A stretch of 64,000 nucleotides of DNA from Amycolatopsis palatopharyngis (GCF_003385185.1 NZ_PQHZ01000034.1:1-64000); one strand, 5' to 3'. Positions 1 through 11,840 are shown, numbered from the stretch's first letter. Numbers and translations are program-made. Notes: generated by a model from the letters alone, not told the origin.

Positions 1-127
1 CGGCACCGACAACCCCCGCCGGACACCCTCCCAAAACAACACCCGCACACACCGAGCCCGCCCAGGCCGCTTCCCACCCATCACAACTCCTCATCACAAG
101 GCGTTGCAACCACCCACTGACCCCAAG

Positions 128-153
128 TCTTGCTTGGGCGTACTTGCAGACGC
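128..153 (-). repeat. 26-bp dispersed repeat, single arm
   Basis: Read on the minus strand this 26-mer is identical to positions 11709-11734, which form one arm of the large inverted repeat upstream of rpe. Here only one arm is present, in the non-coding DNA beyond the 3' end of whiA. Nothing else in positions 1-196 could be recognised apart from the palindrome at 168-189. Confidence 0.75.
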
Positions 154-167
154 ACCATCCCTGGACT

Positions 168-189
168 CGCACTTTCCCGGGAAAGTGCG
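168..189 (-). terminator. Palindrome after whiA, candidate terminator
   Basis: This is a perfect 22-bp palindrome (cgcactttccc and its reverse complement) starting 7 bp beyond the whiA stop codon. It can fold into a strong hairpin at the end of the uvrC-rapZ-yvcK-whiA transcript. No U-tract follows, as is common for terminators in high-GC actinobacteria, so the terminator role is inferred. Confidence 0.5.
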
Positions 190-196
190 GGGACGG

Positions 197-1183
197 CTAG
201 ACCTCTTCCTCCAGCATCTCGGCGGTGACGGCCGACTCCGTGTCCGGGATCCCCTGCTCCTTGGCCTTCTTGTCGGCCATCGCGAGCAGCCTGCGGATCC
301 GCCCCGCCACCGCGTCCTTCGTCATCTGCGGCTCGGAAAGCTGGCCGAGCTCCTCCAGCGAGGCCTGGCGATTGGCCAGGCGGAGCCGGCCCGCCGCGAG
401 CAGATGTTCGGGGGCGGACTCACCGAGAATGTTCAGTGCCCGTTCGACCCTGGCCGCGGCGGCCACCGCCGCCCTGGCCGAGCGGCGCAGGTTGGCGTCG
501 TCGAAGTTGGCCAGCCGGTTGGCGGTGGCCCGGACCTCCCGGCGCATCCGGCGCTCCTCCCACGCCAGCACGCTCGAATGCGCGCCGAGCCTGGTCAGCA
601 ACGCCCCGATGGCGTCACCGTCGCGAACCACGACCCGGTCCGCGCCGCGCACCTCGCGCGACTTCGCCTGGATGCCGAGTCTGCGGGCGGCCCCCACCAG
701 CGCCAGTGCGGCCTCCGGGCCAGGACAGGTGACCTCCAGCGACGAAGATCGTCCCGGCTCGGTCAGCGAACCGTGCGCGAGAAAAGCACCGCGCCATGCC
801 GCTTCGGCGTCGGCGATACCACCCGCGACCACGGCCGCGGGCAGGCCACGCACGGGCCTGCCCCGCTGGTCGATCAGACCGGTCTGGCGCGCGAGTCCCT
901 CGCCGTCCTTCACCACGCGCACGACGTAACGGGTGCCCTTGCGAAGCCCGCTCGAGGTGATCACGTGGACATCGGAGTGATGCCCGTAGAGCTCGTGGAT
1001 CTCCTTACGAAGCCTGCGTGCGACCGAACCGGTGTCCAGTTCGGCCTCGACCACCACCCGCCCGGCGACGATGTGCAGGCCCCCCGCGAACCGCAGCATC
1101 GAGGCGACCTCGGAACGGCGCGGGCCGATCTTGGTGAGTTCGAGACGGCTCAACTCGTCCTTGACCGCGGCGGTCATCGCCAT
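197..1183 (-). CDS. whiA: DNA-binding developmental regulator WhiA
   Basis: WhiA is a DNA-binding regulator that works with WhiB in streptomycete sporulation septation and is widespread in Gram-positive bacteria. The 328-residue protein has the family layout: an N-terminal LAGLIDADG-endonuclease-like domain (about 1-210, not expected to cut DNA) and a C-terminal helix-turn-helix part (about 220-320, containing [10 protein letters not shown] and SLEELGQL). The ATG at 1183 was chosen because GAGGAGG lies just upstream and [13 protein letters not shown] is the usual family N-terminus; the frame stays open 12 codons further up. It is the last gene of uvrC-rapZ-yvcK-whiA, but 144 bp separate it from yvcK, so it could have its own promoter. 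A strong palindrome follows the stop codon. Confidence 0.96.
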   Translation of the reverse strand: MAMTAAVKDELSRLELTKIGPRRSEVASMLRFAGGLHIVAGRVVVEAELDTGSVARRLRKEIHELYGHHSDVHVITSSGLRKGTRYVVRVVKDGEGLARQTGLIDQRGRPVRGLPAAVVAGGIADAEAAWRGAFLAHGSLTEPGRSSSLEVTCPGPEAALALVGAARRLGIQAKSREVRGADRVVVRDGDAIGALLTRLGAHSSVLAWEERRMRREVRATANRLANFDDANLRRSARAAVAAAARVERALNILGESAPEHLLAAGRLRLANRQASLEELGQLSEPQMTKDAVAGRIRRLLAMADKKAKEQGIPDTESAVTAEMLEEEV

Positions 1184-1327
1184 GACGGAACCTCCTCGAG
1201 CGCGCGCCCTGTGACCCACTCGCCTGGCGGCAGCCAGTTACGGGACATGCCCGTCTCCCCTCTACTCACGTCCGCACCACGCCACCCGGGCCAACCACCG
1301 GCCCTGCGTGCCCCTCGTCCGTACTTC

Positions 1328-2302
1328 CTACCCAATGCCACTCCCGGCGAGACCGAGAGCCTCTCGCACACATCGCGCCAGCGCATCCGGATCGTGCCGT
1401 TCCGGCATACCGACGGCGGCGACGTCCGCCAGATGTGCCCGCCCGCCGAGCCCGGCAGCCGCGCGTTGTAACCGCGCGGGTGTCGGCACGGAGCCACGAT
1501 CGGCGATCACCGCGTCGACCCGGAGTCTGGGGGCGTGCTCGAAGAGTACGTCCAGGTGTCGTTCCGGGGAGAAGCCAGCCGTCTCCCCGGGCTGCGGCAC
1601 GAGGTTGAGCACCACGACCCTGGTGGCCGCAGTGCGCACGAGTGCGTCGTGCAGCTCGGGCACGAGCAGGTGCGGCAGCACGCTGGTGAACCAGGAACCG
1701 GGACCGAGTAGTACCACGTCGGCCGAAAGCACGGCCTCCACCGCCTCCTGGCAGGCGACCGGCGGCTCGTCCGGCCTGCCCGGATTGTGCAGCGTGATGC
1801 GGCGCACCTGACCGGGAGTGCTGGCGACCGCGACCTGCCCGCGAATCCGGCTCACCTCACCGTTCTCCAGCCCGGTGACCTCGGCCTCGATCTCCAGCGG
1901 CTCCGCGGACATCGGCAGCACCCTGCCGGACACGCCGATCAGCCTGCGCGCCTCGTCCAGCGCAGCCACCGGATCCCCGAGCACCTCGAACAGCCCCGCC
2001 AGCAGCAGGTTTCCCACCGCATGCCCGGCGAGGGCGCCGGTGCCGCCGAACCGGTGCTGGAAGACCCCGGCCCAGAAGGTGCCCCCGTCCTCGGCTCCGG
2101 CCAGCGCGGCGAGCGCCTGCCGCAGATCACCCGGCGGGAGGAGGCCGAGTTCACGACGCAGCCTGCCGGAGGACCCACCGTCGTCGGCGACGGTGACGAC
2201 CGCGGTGACGTCCGGGGTGATCCGGCGCAGAGCGGTCAGGGTGGTGTGCAGGCCGTGCCCGCCACCGAGGGCGACGGCACGCAACGGCGCGCTGGAGGTC
2301 AC
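1328..2302 (-). CDS. yvcK: YvcK/CofD-like gluconeogenesis factor
   Basis: This 324-residue protein belongs to the YvcK/CofD family (Rv1422 in M. tuberculosis). Family members bind UDP-sugars and affect cell-wall precursor supply and gluconeogenic growth; they are not enzymes of F420 synthesis. The N-terminal ALGGGHGLHTTL is the glycine-rich nucleotide-sugar loop, followed by TVADDGGSSGRLR and PPGDLRQAL, both family signatures. The start is GTG at 2302, 16 bp after the rapZ stop, so it is co-transcribed with rapZ and uvrC. The order uvrC-rapZ-yvcK-whiA is strongly conserved in actinobacteria. Confidence 0.94.
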   Translation of the reverse strand: MTSSAPLRAVALGGGHGLHTTLTALRRITPDVTAVVTVADDGGSSGRLRRELGLLPPGDLRQALAALAGAEDGGTFWAGVFQHRFGGTGALAGHAVGNLLLAGLFEVLGDPVAALDEARRLIGVSGRVLPMSAEPLEIEAEVTGLENGEVSRIRGQVAVASTPGQVRRITLHNPGRPDEPPVACQEAVEAVLSADVVLLGPGSWFTSVLPHLLVPELHDALVRTAATRVVVLNLVPQPGETAGFSPERHLDVLFEHAPRLRVDAVIADRGSVPTPARLQRAAAGLGGRAHLADVAAVGMPERHDPDALARCVREALGLAGSGIG

Positions 2303-2318
2303 CGTCCTCGCCGCCCTC

Positions 2319-3254
2319 TCACTCGCGCCCCAGATCCCGGTGCACCACCTTCACCGCCATACCGTCCTCATTGGACAGACGACGGGCGAGCTCCTCGGAA
2401 AGGGCCACGCTGCGATGTTTTCCGCCGGTACACCCGACAGCGAGGGTCAGATATCGCTTGCCCTCGCGGCGGTACCCGGCGCCGATCAGCCGGAGCAGCT
2501 CGTGGTAACGCTCGAGGAACTCCTCCGCGCCCTCCTGGCTGAGCACGTAGTTGCGGACGTCCCCGTCAAGGCCGGTGTGGTCGCGCAGTTCCGGAATCCA
2601 GAAGGGGTTCGGCAGGAACCGCACATCCATCACCAGATCGGCGTCCATCGGCAGGCCGTACTTGTAGCCGAACGACAGCACCGTCACCCGGGTCTGAGTG
2701 CTGGCCTCCGACCCGAACGCGTCCTCGATCTTGGCCCGCAACTGGTGCACCGACAGTGCCGACGTGTCCAGGATCAGGTCCGCCTCGTCACGCAGCGGAG
2801 CGAGCAGGGCGCGCTCCGCGGTGATCCCGTCGGCCAGCCTGCCGTCACCCTGCATCGGGTGACCCCGCTTCACCTGCTCGAACCGCCGGACCAGAACCGC
2901 GTCGGTCGCCTCGAGGAACAGCACCCTCGGCTTGTACCCGTTCGCGTCCAGGTCCTTGATCACCGATGCCAGATCGTCGGTGAAGGCGCGCGAACGCACG
3001 TCCATCACCACGGCGACCTTGGTGATGGCACCGCGAGCCTGTGCGCCGAGTTCGACCATGGTCGAGATCAGCTCCGGCGGAAGGTTGTCGACGACGAACC
3101 AACCGAGGTCCTCAAGACATTTCGCCGCGGTGCTGCGCCCCGCTCCGGACAGGCCGCTGACCACCGCGACCTCCATGCCGGATCCCCTGCCCGAGCCCCC
3201 CTCGGAGTCAGTCTCCACCGTGTGCTCCCGCGTACCGCCACTGTCACCCGTCAC
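2319..3254 (-). CDS. rapZ: RNase adapter RapZ / YvcJ-family P-loop NTPase
   Basis: This 311-residue P-loop protein resembles M. tuberculosis Rv1421. The Walker A motif is GLSGAGRST, with Arg where enterobacterial RapZ has Lys; actinobacterial members commonly show this. Other signatures are VDNLPPELI, the Walker-B-like [20 protein letters not shown] and the C-terminal [10 protein letters not shown]. In E. coli RapZ guides RNase E to the GlmZ RNA, but that partner RNA is not known in actinobacteria, so only nucleotide binding and a regulatory role are safe. The GTG start overlaps the uvrC stop (GTGA). The first 26 residues are low-complexity, and an internal ATG at 3176 is a possible alternative start. 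Confidence 0.93.
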   Translation of the reverse strand: MTGDSGGTREHTVETDSEGGSGRGSGMEVAVVSGLSGAGRSTAAKCLEDLGWFVVDNLPPELISTMVELGAQARGAITKVAVVMDVRSRAFTDDLASVIKDLDANGYKPRVLFLEATDAVLVRRFEQVKRGHPMQGDGRLADGITAERALLAPLRDEADLILDTSALSVHQLRAKIEDAFGSEASTQTRVTVLSFGYKYGLPMDADLVMDVRFLPNPFWIPELRDHTGLDGDVRNYVLSQEGAEEFLERYHELLRLIGAGYRREGKRYLTLAVGCTGGKHRSVALSEELARRLSNEDGMAVKVVHRDLGRE

Positions 3255-5215
3255 GTGCCTGTTTCCCTTTCCTTGCCGGAACCGGCTGCCAGCGCGCCGT
3301 ACACGGCTTCCGCCGTGCGCCGCCCTACTCCCGGCACCGCCGAGATCTCGTCCACGCTGGCCTGCCTGAGCTTCTTCACCGATCCGAAATGCTTGATCAA
3401 CGCCGTGCGGCGCGACTGGCCCAGTCCGGGCACGCCGTCCAAAGCGGACACTTGCAGCCGCTTGGACCGCTTCTCCCGGTGATACCGGATGGCGAAGCGA
3501 TGCGCTTCGTCCCGCACCCGCTGCAAAAGGTACAGCGCGTCCGAGGTCCTCGGCAGGATGACCGGGTCTGGGTCCGCGGGCAGCCAGACCTCCTCGAGGC
3601 GTTTGGCAAGCCCCACGACCGCGACGTCGGTGATGCCGAGTTCGGCGAGCACGTCCGCCGCCGCCGTCGCCTGCGGACCGGCACCGTCCACCACCAGCAG
3701 GTTCGGCGGATACGCGAACCTGCGTGGCCTACCGGTCTCCGGGTCGATCCCCGGTCGTGACTCGGTGACCTCTTCCGCCGTGTCCGCCGCGGTCTCCTTG
3801 AGGTAACGAGCGAACCGGCGGCGGACGACCTCCGCGATCGACGCGACGTCACCCTCCTCCGCGGCCTCCCGCAGGGCGAACCGGCGGTACTCCTGCTTAC
3901 GGGCGACCCCGTCCTCGAACACCACCAGCGAGGCCACGACATCGGTACCCGCGATATGACTGATGTCCACGCACTCGATCCGTAGCGGAGCGGTGTCCAG
4001 CCCCAGGTGTTCCTGCAGTTCGGCCAACGCGGCCGACCGGGCGGTGAGATCGCCTGCCCTGCGCAGTTTGTGCTGGGCGAACGCCTCGCCCGCGTTGCGC
4101 TCCACGGTATCGGCCAGTGCCCGCTTGTCCCCGCGCTGGGCGACCCGCAACCGGACCCGGGAGCCGCGCAGCCCGGACAACCATTCGGTCAGCGCCTCGG
4201 CGTCCGCGGGCAGCTGCGGCACCAGCACCTCCCTCGGCACCGGCGAACCGGTGTCGGCCACGGTGCCCGCCAGTTCGGCCTGCTCTCCGTAGAACTGCGC
4301 GAGGAACTGCTCCACCAGCGCGGGAACGTCCATCTCCTCGACCTTGTCGATCACCCAGCCCCGCTGTCCGCGAACCCGCCCGCCACGCACATGGAACACC
4401 TGCACCGCGGCCTCGAGCTCGTCGTGGGCGAAGGCGACCACGTCCGCGTCGGTGCCGTCGCCGAGCACCACGGCCTGTTTCTCCATCGCCCTGCGCAGGG
4501 CGCCGAGGTCGTCGCGCAGCCGGGCGGCACGTTCGAAGTCCAGCGTCTCGGAGGCTTCGGCCATCTCCCGCTCCAGCCTGCGCACCATCGTGTCGGTGCG
4601 GCCCGCGAGAAAGTCGCAGAAGTCCTCCACGATGTCCCTGTGCTGCTCGGCCGAGACGGTACCGACGCAGGGCGCGGAACACTTGTCGATATAGCCGAGC
4701 AGGCAGGGCCTGCCGATCTGCGCGTGCCTGCGGAAGACCCCGGTGGAGCAGGTCCTCGCCGGGAACACGCGCAGAAGCAGGTCGAGGGTCTCCCGGATGG
4801 CCCACGCGTGGGCGTAGGGGCCGAAGTAGCGCACCCCCTTCTTCCGGGGACCGCGGTAGACGTGCAGCCGCGGGTACTCCTCGTGCAGCGTCACGGCCAG
4901 CACGGGGTAGGTCTTGTCGTCGCGGTAGCGGACGTTGAACCGGGGGTCGAACTCCTTGATCCAGTTGTACTCCAGCTGCAGGGCCTCGACCTCGGTCGAG
5001 ACGACGGTCCACTCCACGCTCGCGGCGGTGGTGACCATCTGCCTGGTTCGTGGGTGCAGGCCGCTGAGGTCCGCGAAGTACGAGCTGAGCCTGCCGCGCA
5101 GACTCTTCGCCTTGCCGACGTAGATGACGCGTCGGGTACTGTCACGGAACTTGTAGACCCCGGGCGCGTCGGGAATGCTTCCCGGGGCGGGACGGTAGGT
5201 GGTCGGATCAGCCAC
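3251..5215 (-). CDS. uvrC: UvrABC excinuclease subunit C
   Basis: UvrC makes both incisions in nucleotide excision repair after UvrA and UvrB mark a lesion. The 654 residues show every expected part: an N-terminal GIY-YIG nuclease ([20 protein letters not shown]), a UVR motif for UvrB contact (about 200-240), and the RNase H-like second nuclease with its acidic and histidine positions in [15 protein letters not shown] and DEAHRFA. Two helix-hairpin-helix motifs close the protein ([20 protein letters not shown] and [12 protein letters not shown]). The start is GTG at 5215. It leads a tight operon with rapZ, overlapping it by 4 bp. Confidence 0.97.
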   Translation of the reverse strand: MADPTTYRPAPGSIPDAPGVYKFRDSTRRVIYVGKAKSLRGRLSSYFADLSGLHPRTRQMVTTAASVEWTVVSTEVEALQLEYNWIKEFDPRFNVRYRDDKTYPVLAVTLHEEYPRLHVYRGPRKKGVRYFGPYAHAWAIRETLDLLLRVFPARTCSTGVFRRHAQIGRPCLLGYIDKCSAPCVGTVSAEQHRDIVEDFCDFLAGRTDTMVRRLEREMAEASETLDFERAARLRDDLGALRRAMEKQAVVLGDGTDADVVAFAHDELEAAVQVFHVRGGRVRGQRGWVIDKVEEMDVPALVEQFLAQFYGEQAELAGTVADTGSPVPREVLVPQLPADAEALTEWLSGLRGSRVRLRVAQRGDKRALADTVERNAGEAFAQHKLRRAGDLTARSAALAELQEHLGLDTAPLRIECVDISHIAGTDVVASLVVFEDGVARKQEYRRFALREAAEEGDVASIAEVVRRRFARYLKETAADTAEEVTESRPGIDPETGRPRRFAYPPNLLVVDGAGPQATAAADVLAELGITDVAVVGLAKRLEEVWLPADPDPVILPRTSDALYLLQRVRDEAHRFAIRYHREKRSKRLQVSALDGVPGLGQSRRTALIKHFGSVKKLRQASVDEISAVPGVGRRTAEAVYGALAAGSGKERETGT

Positions 5216-5328
5216 GTGTCCAGCCTATGGCTCTGGCCCGACAGTCCCGCGCACCCCCGCCCACCGGTCTCCGGCCATCAGCCGGAACCGGGGAACTCCA
5301 CGCCGCTGTGCCGCTGACACGAGCGCGC

Positions 5329-6027
5329 TCAGGCGGGCAGCGCCAGCAGGCCGGCCACGACCTCGTCCACGCCCGGCCCCGACACATGCGGCTGCTCGCC
5401 GATGTCGGGAACCCCGCCTTCCAGCCGGGTGGCGAGGCCGGTGAGCAGCCCGGCCCGCGCCGCACCGTTGGTGTCCCACGAGTGCACCGCGACAAGGGCG
5501 GTTCTCGCCGGCCGCGAGCCCACCCGCCCGCACGCCCAGTGATACACCGCGGGCGGCGGTTTGAACGATTGGACCTCCTCCGCGGAGAGCACCCCCGCGA
5601 ACGAACCCAGCAGCCCGGCCCGTTCGAGCGCCTTTGTCGCGTTCGTCGCCGAACCGTGGGTGAAGGCATAACAGGGCACACCCGCACCGGACAGCAACGC
5701 GACAGCGGGCGCGGCGTCCGGTTGCGCGGGTAGTTCGGCGAAGCCCGCGAGCACGTGCTCGATCTGCTCCGCGGTGAGCGTGTACCCCGAGGTGATCGCC
5801 AGCTGCGCGGCCGCCACCTCGCGAAACGGGGGCGCGTTGCCGGCCAGGGTGTAGGCCATACCGTCGCGCAGGGTGCGAGCGAAGAACAGTTCGAGTTCGT
5901 GCGCCGGCCTGCCTGCCTCGATCAGCCGGTCGCGCAGCGGTTCCAGCCGGATCAGGGTTTCGAACACGTCGAAGAGCACGACCTCGGGGCGCCGTGCTTC
6001 GGCTCTCTCGTCCATGCGCTCCAGCAT
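5329..6027 (-). CDS. HAD superfamily hydrolase, haloacid-dehalogenase type
   Basis: The 232-residue protein is a HAD hydrolase. Motif I is LFDVFETL: the nucleophile Asp is present, but the position two residues later is Phe rather than Asp, as in type II haloacid dehalogenases rather than phosphatases. Motif II is FTHGSATNATK, the conserved Lys lies in SFKPPP, and motif IV is VHSWDTNGA. The second acidic residue of motif IV seen in phosphatases is missing, which also favours dehalogenase-like chemistry. The substrate is unknown. An ATG at 6015 is a possible alternative start. It lies 113 bp upstream of uvrC on the same strand and is divergent from xth. Confidence 0.85.
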   Translation of the reverse strand: MLERMDERAEARRPEVVLFDVFETLIRLEPLRDRLIEAGRPAHELELFFARTLRDGMAYTLAGNAPPFREVAAAQLAITSGYTLTAEQIEHVLAGFAELPAQPDAAPAVALLSGAGVPCYAFTHGSATNATKALERAGLLGSFAGVLSAEEVQSFKPPPAVYHWACGRVGSRPARTALVAVHSWDTNGAARAGLLTGLATRLEGGVPDIGEQPHVSGPGVDEVVAGLLALPA

Positions 6028-6122
6028 CGCAGGAGCGCACCAGTACCGCCGGATACTGGGCGCGCCGGGAGCCGCGCCGTATAGGTCGTTATACGTCCTG
6101 CTGGGTGTGGGACTCTCGGCGT

Positions 6123-6908
6123 ATGCGGATCGCCACCTGGAACGTCAACTCCGTCGGGGCTCGGCTGGACCGGCTGAAAGGCTGGCTCGCCTCGGCTCAG
6201 CCGGATGTGCTGTGCCTGCAGGAGCTCAAATGCGCCACCGAGGCGTTCCCCGCCGACCAGGTGGCCGAACTCGGCTACGAGACCGCGGCGTACGGCCTTG
6301 GCCGCTGGAACGGTGTGGCCGTGCTGTCCAAGGTCGGGATGGCCGATGTGCGACGCGGGATCGACGGCGACCCCGGCTACGAGGACGCCGAGGAGGCACG
6401 CGCGATCGGCGCGACGTGTGGCGGGGTCCGTGTGTGGTCGGTCTACGTACCGAACGGACGCGAGCCGGGACATCCGCATTACCAGTACAAACTGCACTGG
6501 CTGGAGGCGTTGCACGGGACCGTCCTCGTGGAGACCGGCGCCGCGCCGCAACGGCCGTTCGCGATACTCGGCGACTTCAACATCGCCCCGGCCGACGACG
6601 ACGTGTGGGACATCTCGCGGTTCGCGGACTCGACCCACGTGACCGAACCCGAACGCAAGGCGCTCGCCGTGCTGCGCGACGGCGGGCTCACCGACGTCGT
6701 TCCCCGGCCGCTCAAGTACGACCACCCGTACACGTACTGGGACTACCGCGCCCTCGCGTTCCCGAAGAACCGCGGCATGCGGATCGATCTGGTGTACGGC
6801 AACGACTCGTTCGCGGGCGCGGTCAGCGACGCCTACGTCGACCGCGAGGAACGCAAGGGCAAGGGCGCCTCCGACCACGCACCGGTCGTGGTGGATCTGG
6901 AGCTCTAG
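6123..6908 (+). CDS. xth: Exodeoxyribonuclease III / AP endonuclease
   Basis: This 261-residue enzyme of the ExoIII (Xth) family removes 3' blocks and cuts at abasic sites in base excision repair. Family motifs are clear: RIATWNVNSV at the N-terminus, LQELK with the metal-binding Glu, YVPNGREPGHPHY, the catalytic GDFNIAP, and the C-terminal SDHAPVVVDL. The ATG at 6123 gives the normal ExoIII N-terminus; the reading frame is open further upstream, but that part does not resemble the family. The gene stands alone on the plus strand between divergent HAD and convergent PH-domain genes. Confidence 0.95.
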   Translation: MRIATWNVNSVGARLDRLKGWLASAQPDVLCLQELKCATEAFPADQVAELGYETAAYGLGRWNGVAVLSKVGMADVRRGIDGDPGYEDAEEARAIGATCGGVRVWSVYVPNGREPGHPHYQYKLHWLEALHGTVLVETGAAPQRPFAILGDFNIAPADDDVWDISRFADSTHVTEPERKALAVLRDGGLTDVVPRPLKYDHPYTYWDYRALAFPKNRGMRIDLVYGNDSFAGAVSDAYVDREERKGKGASDHAPVVVDLEL

Positions 6909-6926
6909 GCGGGCCTGCCGTCCGTG

Positions 6927-7376
6927 CTACTCGCCACGGGCGGCGCGGTGCAGGCGGCGCAGGGCGCGGACCGCCTCGACGGCACGCTCGCGGTCGACCG
7001 CCTGCACCGCCAGCACGGAGTAGTACTCGTCCTCCGGCAGCTCCAGACGCGCGAACGACGCGCCGTCGGGGAAGCTCACCGACAGCACCTCATCCCACCC
7101 GAACCGCTTACGGGTGAGCACGTTGCGCACCTCGATACCTTCGGCGTCGGCGTGCGCCCTCGGCATCGCGAACAGCATCGTGCCCGCGCCGAGCAGCAGA
7201 CCGATGCCGACCATCGCGACCTGGTCACTGACCTGGAAGATCACTCCGGTGTCGCTGCGGCGCAACAGCACGGCCACCGTGACGAACACAGCGACCAGCA
7301 GCAGGGCCAGCGAACCCGACATCCAGGCGGCACGGCGCGGACGGATCGTGACCCGGTTCTCCGCCTTCTCACTCAT
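6927..7376 (-). CDS. PH domain-containing membrane protein
   Basis: This protein of about 149 residues has two hydrophobic segments near the N-terminus (about 18-40 and 54-72) followed by a small bacterial PH-like domain (GIEVRNVLTRKRFGWDEVLSV). It matches the position and type of M. tuberculosis Rv1417, the membrane protein next to ribH. Its function is unknown; linkage to riboflavin genes is conserved but does not prove a role. The ATG at 7376 lies 5 bp after the ribH stop. A GTG at 7385 would overlap the ribH stop as GTGA and is equally possible. Confidence 0.82.
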   Translation of the reverse strand: MSEKAENRVTIRPRRAAWMSGSLALLLVAVFVTVAVLLRRSDTGVIFQVSDQVAMVGIGLLLGAGTMLFAMPRAHADAEGIEVRNVLTRKRFGWDEVLSVSFPDGASFARLELPEDEYYSVLAVQAVDRERAVEAVRALRRLHRAARGE

Positions 7377-7381
7377 CACGG

Positions 7382-9242
<1,861 letters not shown>

Positions 9243-9246
<4 letters not shown>

Positions 9247-9890
9247 GAGCTCTCCTCCGTACCGCTGCCGATGCCGCCATTGTCCCTTGCCGCACTCGTG
9301 CCGCTGTCGAGGTGTGGCGAAGCCAGCTTCTCGACGTACTTCGCCAGCACGTCGACCTCGAGGTTGACCGGGTCGCCCGGTTCGCGGCGGCCGAGTGTGG
9401 TCAGTTCGAGCGTGGTCGGGATCAGCGCGATGCTGAACTCCTCCTGGGACACCGCGGCCACGGTCAGCGACACACCGTCCACCGCGATCGAACCCTTCTC
9501 CACCACGTAACGAGCCAGCCCCGGGGGCAGCGCGAACCGGGTCAGCCCCTGGGGGTCGCGCGCGAGATAGGTGCCGGTGCCGTCGACGTGGCCCTGCATG
9601 ATGTGCCCGCCCAGCCGCGCGCCGAGCGGGGTGGCACGTTCCAGGTTGACCTCGTCGCCGACGGCGATCTTCGCCAGGCTGGAGCGTTCCAGCGTCTCGT
9701 GCACGACGTCGACGCTGAAATCCGACCCGGCGACGTCGACCACCGTCAGGCAGACGCCGTTCACCGCGATCGACTCACCGTGCCGTGCGTCGGAGGTCAC
9801 CAACGGGCCCCTGATCGTCACCCGCGCGGCGTTCGGGACCTGCTCGACCGCGACGATCTCGCCGAGCTCCTCGACAATGCCGGTGAACAC
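9243..9890 (-). CDS. ribE: Riboflavin synthase alpha subunit
   Basis: Riboflavin synthase dismutates two lumazine molecules to riboflavin. The 215-residue protein is an internal duplication of two lumazine-binding halves: [12 protein letters not shown] with [13 protein letters not shown] in the first, and [13 protein letters not shown] with [13 protein letters not shown] in the second. The start is GTG at 9890, 4 bp after the ribD stop; the end overlaps ribBA (ATGA). The last 25 residues are Ser/Gly-rich and outside the conserved fold. Confidence 0.96.
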
Positions 9891-9894
9891 CTGC

Positions 9895-10929
9895 CTACCT
9901 CCTCAGTACCCGCGCCGGTACGGCAGAGATCCGCACGTCGCCTCCACTCATGGTGACCCCTTCCACCGTCCAGCGGTGTGCCCCGGTGATGGTCGACACT
10001 CCCGCCTCGTCCAGCGCGGCCGGCCCGGAGCCCAGCAGCACCGGGGCGACGTAGGCCAGGATCCGGTCGATCCGGCCCGCCTCAGCGAACGCACCCGCCA
10101 GTCGCGGACCGCCCTCCAGCAGGATGTCCACCACACCACGAGCCGCCAGTGTGGCCAGCACCGTATCCGGATCATGGGACGGTATCCGCACGGTCTCCGC
10201 AGCGCCATCCAGTACCCGGGACGTGGCGGGAATCTCACTCGCGCCGACCACGACGCGCAGCGGCTGACGGCCGGCGAGACCGCCGTCGGGCGTGCGCGCG
10301 GTGAGCTGCGGATCGTCGGTGCGCACGGTGCCGGTGCCCGCGATGATCGCGTCGACGGCGGCGCGCAACTCGTGGACCTCGGCGCGCGACTGCTCCCCGG
10401 AGATCCACCGGCTGGTCCCGTCGGCGGCGGCGACCCTGCCGTCGAGGGTGGCCGCGTACTTCCAGGTGACATGGGGCCGGGCGGTCCTGGCGTAGTGCAG
10501 CCACGCACGCAACGGCCCGGTGGCGACCTGCTCGGCCAGCAGCCCGGATTCGACCCGCACACCCGCGGCGCGCAGGACGGCGGCACCGCCCGAGGCGGCC
10601 GGGTTCGGATCGGCGACGGCGAAGTGCACCTCGCTGATCCCGGCCCGCAGCAACGCGTCGGTACACGGTGGGGTGCGCCCTTCGTGCGCACAGGGTTCGA
10701 GGGTCACCAGCGCGGTGCCACCCCTGGCCCGGTCGCCTGCCGCGCGCAGCGCCAGCACCTCGGCGTGCGGCCCGCCCGGCGGCTGGGTGGCTCCCACCCC
10801 CGCGACGGCGCCCGCGACGTCCAGGACGACCGCACCGACCGGCGGGTTCGGGCTTGTCGTGCCCCGCACTCGCGCACTCGCCGAGATCGCGGCGAGCATC
10901 GCCTGCTCCAGCCGCGAATCGTTGTCCAC
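9895..10929 (-). CDS. ribD: Riboflavin deaminase/reductase RibD
   Basis: RibD performs the deamination and the side-chain reduction of the pyrimidine intermediate. The 344 residues contain a cytidine-deaminase-like zinc domain (GGPHAEVLAL and LEPCAHEGRTPPC, supplying His and two Cys zinc ligands and the catalytic Glu) and a DHFR-like NADPH reductase domain from about residue 150 (KYAATLDGRVAA, SRWISGEQSR, ILLEGGPRLAGAF). The GTG at 10929 is 5 bp after the rpe stop; the reading frame extends far upstream through rpe, but that part is only the rpe shadow. No FMN riboswitch was seen upstream of this operon. Confidence 0.95.
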   Translation of the reverse strand: MDNDSRLEQAMLAAISASARVRGTTSPNPPVGAVVLDVAGAVAGVGATQPPGGPHAEVLALRAAGDRARGGTALVTLEPCAHEGRTPPCTDALLRAGISEVHFAVADPNPAASGGAAVLRAAGVRVESGLLAEQVATGPLRAWLHYARTARPHVTWKYAATLDGRVAAADGTSRWISGEQSRAEVHELRAAVDAIIAGTGTVRTDDPQLTARTPDGGLAGRQPLRVVVGASEIPATSRVLDGAAETVRIPSHDPDTVLATLAARGVVDILLEGGPRLAGAFAEAGRIDRILAYVAPVLLGSGPAALDEAGVSTITGAHRWTVEGVTMSGGDVRISAVPARVLRR

Positions 10930-10934
10930 GTTGA

Positions 10935-11633
10935 TCAGTCTGCCGTGCCTGCCCCGGCCGCACTGGCCCGCAACGCCGCCACGGCCCGGCCGGGGTCGTC
11001 GGCGCCGTAGACCGCGGAACCCGCGACGAAGCAGTCCACCCCGGCCTCGGCCGCCTGCTCGATGGTGTCGGCGTTGATTCCGCCGTCGATCTCGACGAGC
11101 ACGTTCAGATGCCCGGTCCGCACCATGCGCTTGGCCGCCTTGACCTTGTCCAGCACCTCGGGCATGAACGACTGCCCGCCGAAGCCCGGCTCCACGGACA
11201 TGATCAGCAGGGTGTCGTAGTGCCGCAACGTGTCCAGGTGATCCTCGAGCCGGGTGCCCGGCTTCAGCGAGAGGCCCGCCTTGGCCCCCGCCGCGCGCAG
11301 GTCCTTGGCGATCTTCACCGGGTCCGCCGCTGCCTCGGCGTGCACGGTGACGTTGTACGCGCCGGCCTCGGCGTAACCGGGGGCCCACCGGTCCGGGTCC
11401 TCGATCATCAGGTGGCAGTCGATCGGCACGTCGGTCGAGTCGAGCAGCGACTGCACGACGGGGAGGCCGAGGGTCAGGTTGGGCACGAAGTGGGCGTCCA
11501 TGACGTCGACGTGCACCCAGTCGGCTCGCGTCTCCGGGTCACCGGAGGTACCGGCCACCGCCTGGATCTCCGCTCCGAGACGGGCGAAGTCGGCGGACAG
11601 GATGCTGGGGGCGATCAGAGGTCGAGGAGCCAC
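10935..11633 (-). CDS. rpe: Ribulose-phosphate 3-epimerase
   Basis: Rpe interconverts ribulose 5-phosphate and xylulose 5-phosphate in the pentose phosphate pathway. Ribulose 5-phosphate also feeds DHBP synthase, which fits its place at the head of the rib operon. The 232-residue TIM barrel shows [13 protein letters not shown], the metal-binding [36 protein letters not shown] and VEIDGGIN. The GTG at 11633 gives the family N-terminus; an ATG at 11657 is possible. A large inverted repeat lies upstream at 11703-11840. Confidence 0.95.
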   Translation of the reverse strand: MAPRPLIAPSILSADFARLGAEIQAVAGTSGDPETRADWVHVDVMDAHFVPNLTLGLPVVQSLLDSTDVPIDCHLMIEDPDRWAPGYAEAGAYNVTVHAEAAADPVKIAKDLRAAGAKAGLSLKPGTRLEDHLDTLRHYDTLLIMSVEPGFGGQSFMPEVLDKVKAAKRMVRTGHLNVLVEIDGGINADTIEQAAEAGVDCFVAGSAVYGADDPGRAVAALRASAAGAGTAD

Positions 11634-11702
11634 GGGTCCGCAGTGTAGGAGCACCATGCGATGTGCGCTCCGACACCCGCCGTTCACCCCCGCGCGTACC
11701 GA

Positions 11703-11840
11703 GTTGGGGCGTCTGCAAGTACGCCCAAGCAAGATCCACATGTGCTTCAACCGCCACCAAGCGCCGGAATGTCCGCCATGGCTTGGTGGCGGTTCTACGC
11801 CGAAACGATCTTGCTTGGTGGTACTTGCAGACACTCCAAC
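11703..11840. repeat. 138-bp nested inverted repeat between rpe and the CGNR regulator
   Basis: The outer arms, 11703-11736 and 11807-11840, match as inverted repeats at 30 of 34 positions. Inside them a second pair, 11749-11762 and 11781-11794, is a perfect 14-bp inverted repeat around an 18-nt loop. Of the outer left arm, 11709-11734 is identical to the minus strand at 128-153, so the sequence is dispersed in the genome. It occupies much of the 347-bp gene-free stretch 11634-11980. No transposase is present; a non-autonomous or REP-like element is the likeliest reading. Confidence 0.7.

Noticed and set aside
1-103. Partial gene at the left window edge
   Set aside because: Short frames exist but show no domain, ribosome binding site or codon pattern; nothing could be supported.
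2319-3254. RapZ with a broken Walker A (Arg for Lys)
   Set aside because: [10 protein letters not shown] is normal in actinobacterial members, including M. tuberculosis Rv1421, so it is not a defect of this gene.
11634-11700. FMN riboswitch before rpe-rib
   Set aside because: None of the conserved FMN-aptamer sequences could be found; the region holds palindromes unlike it.
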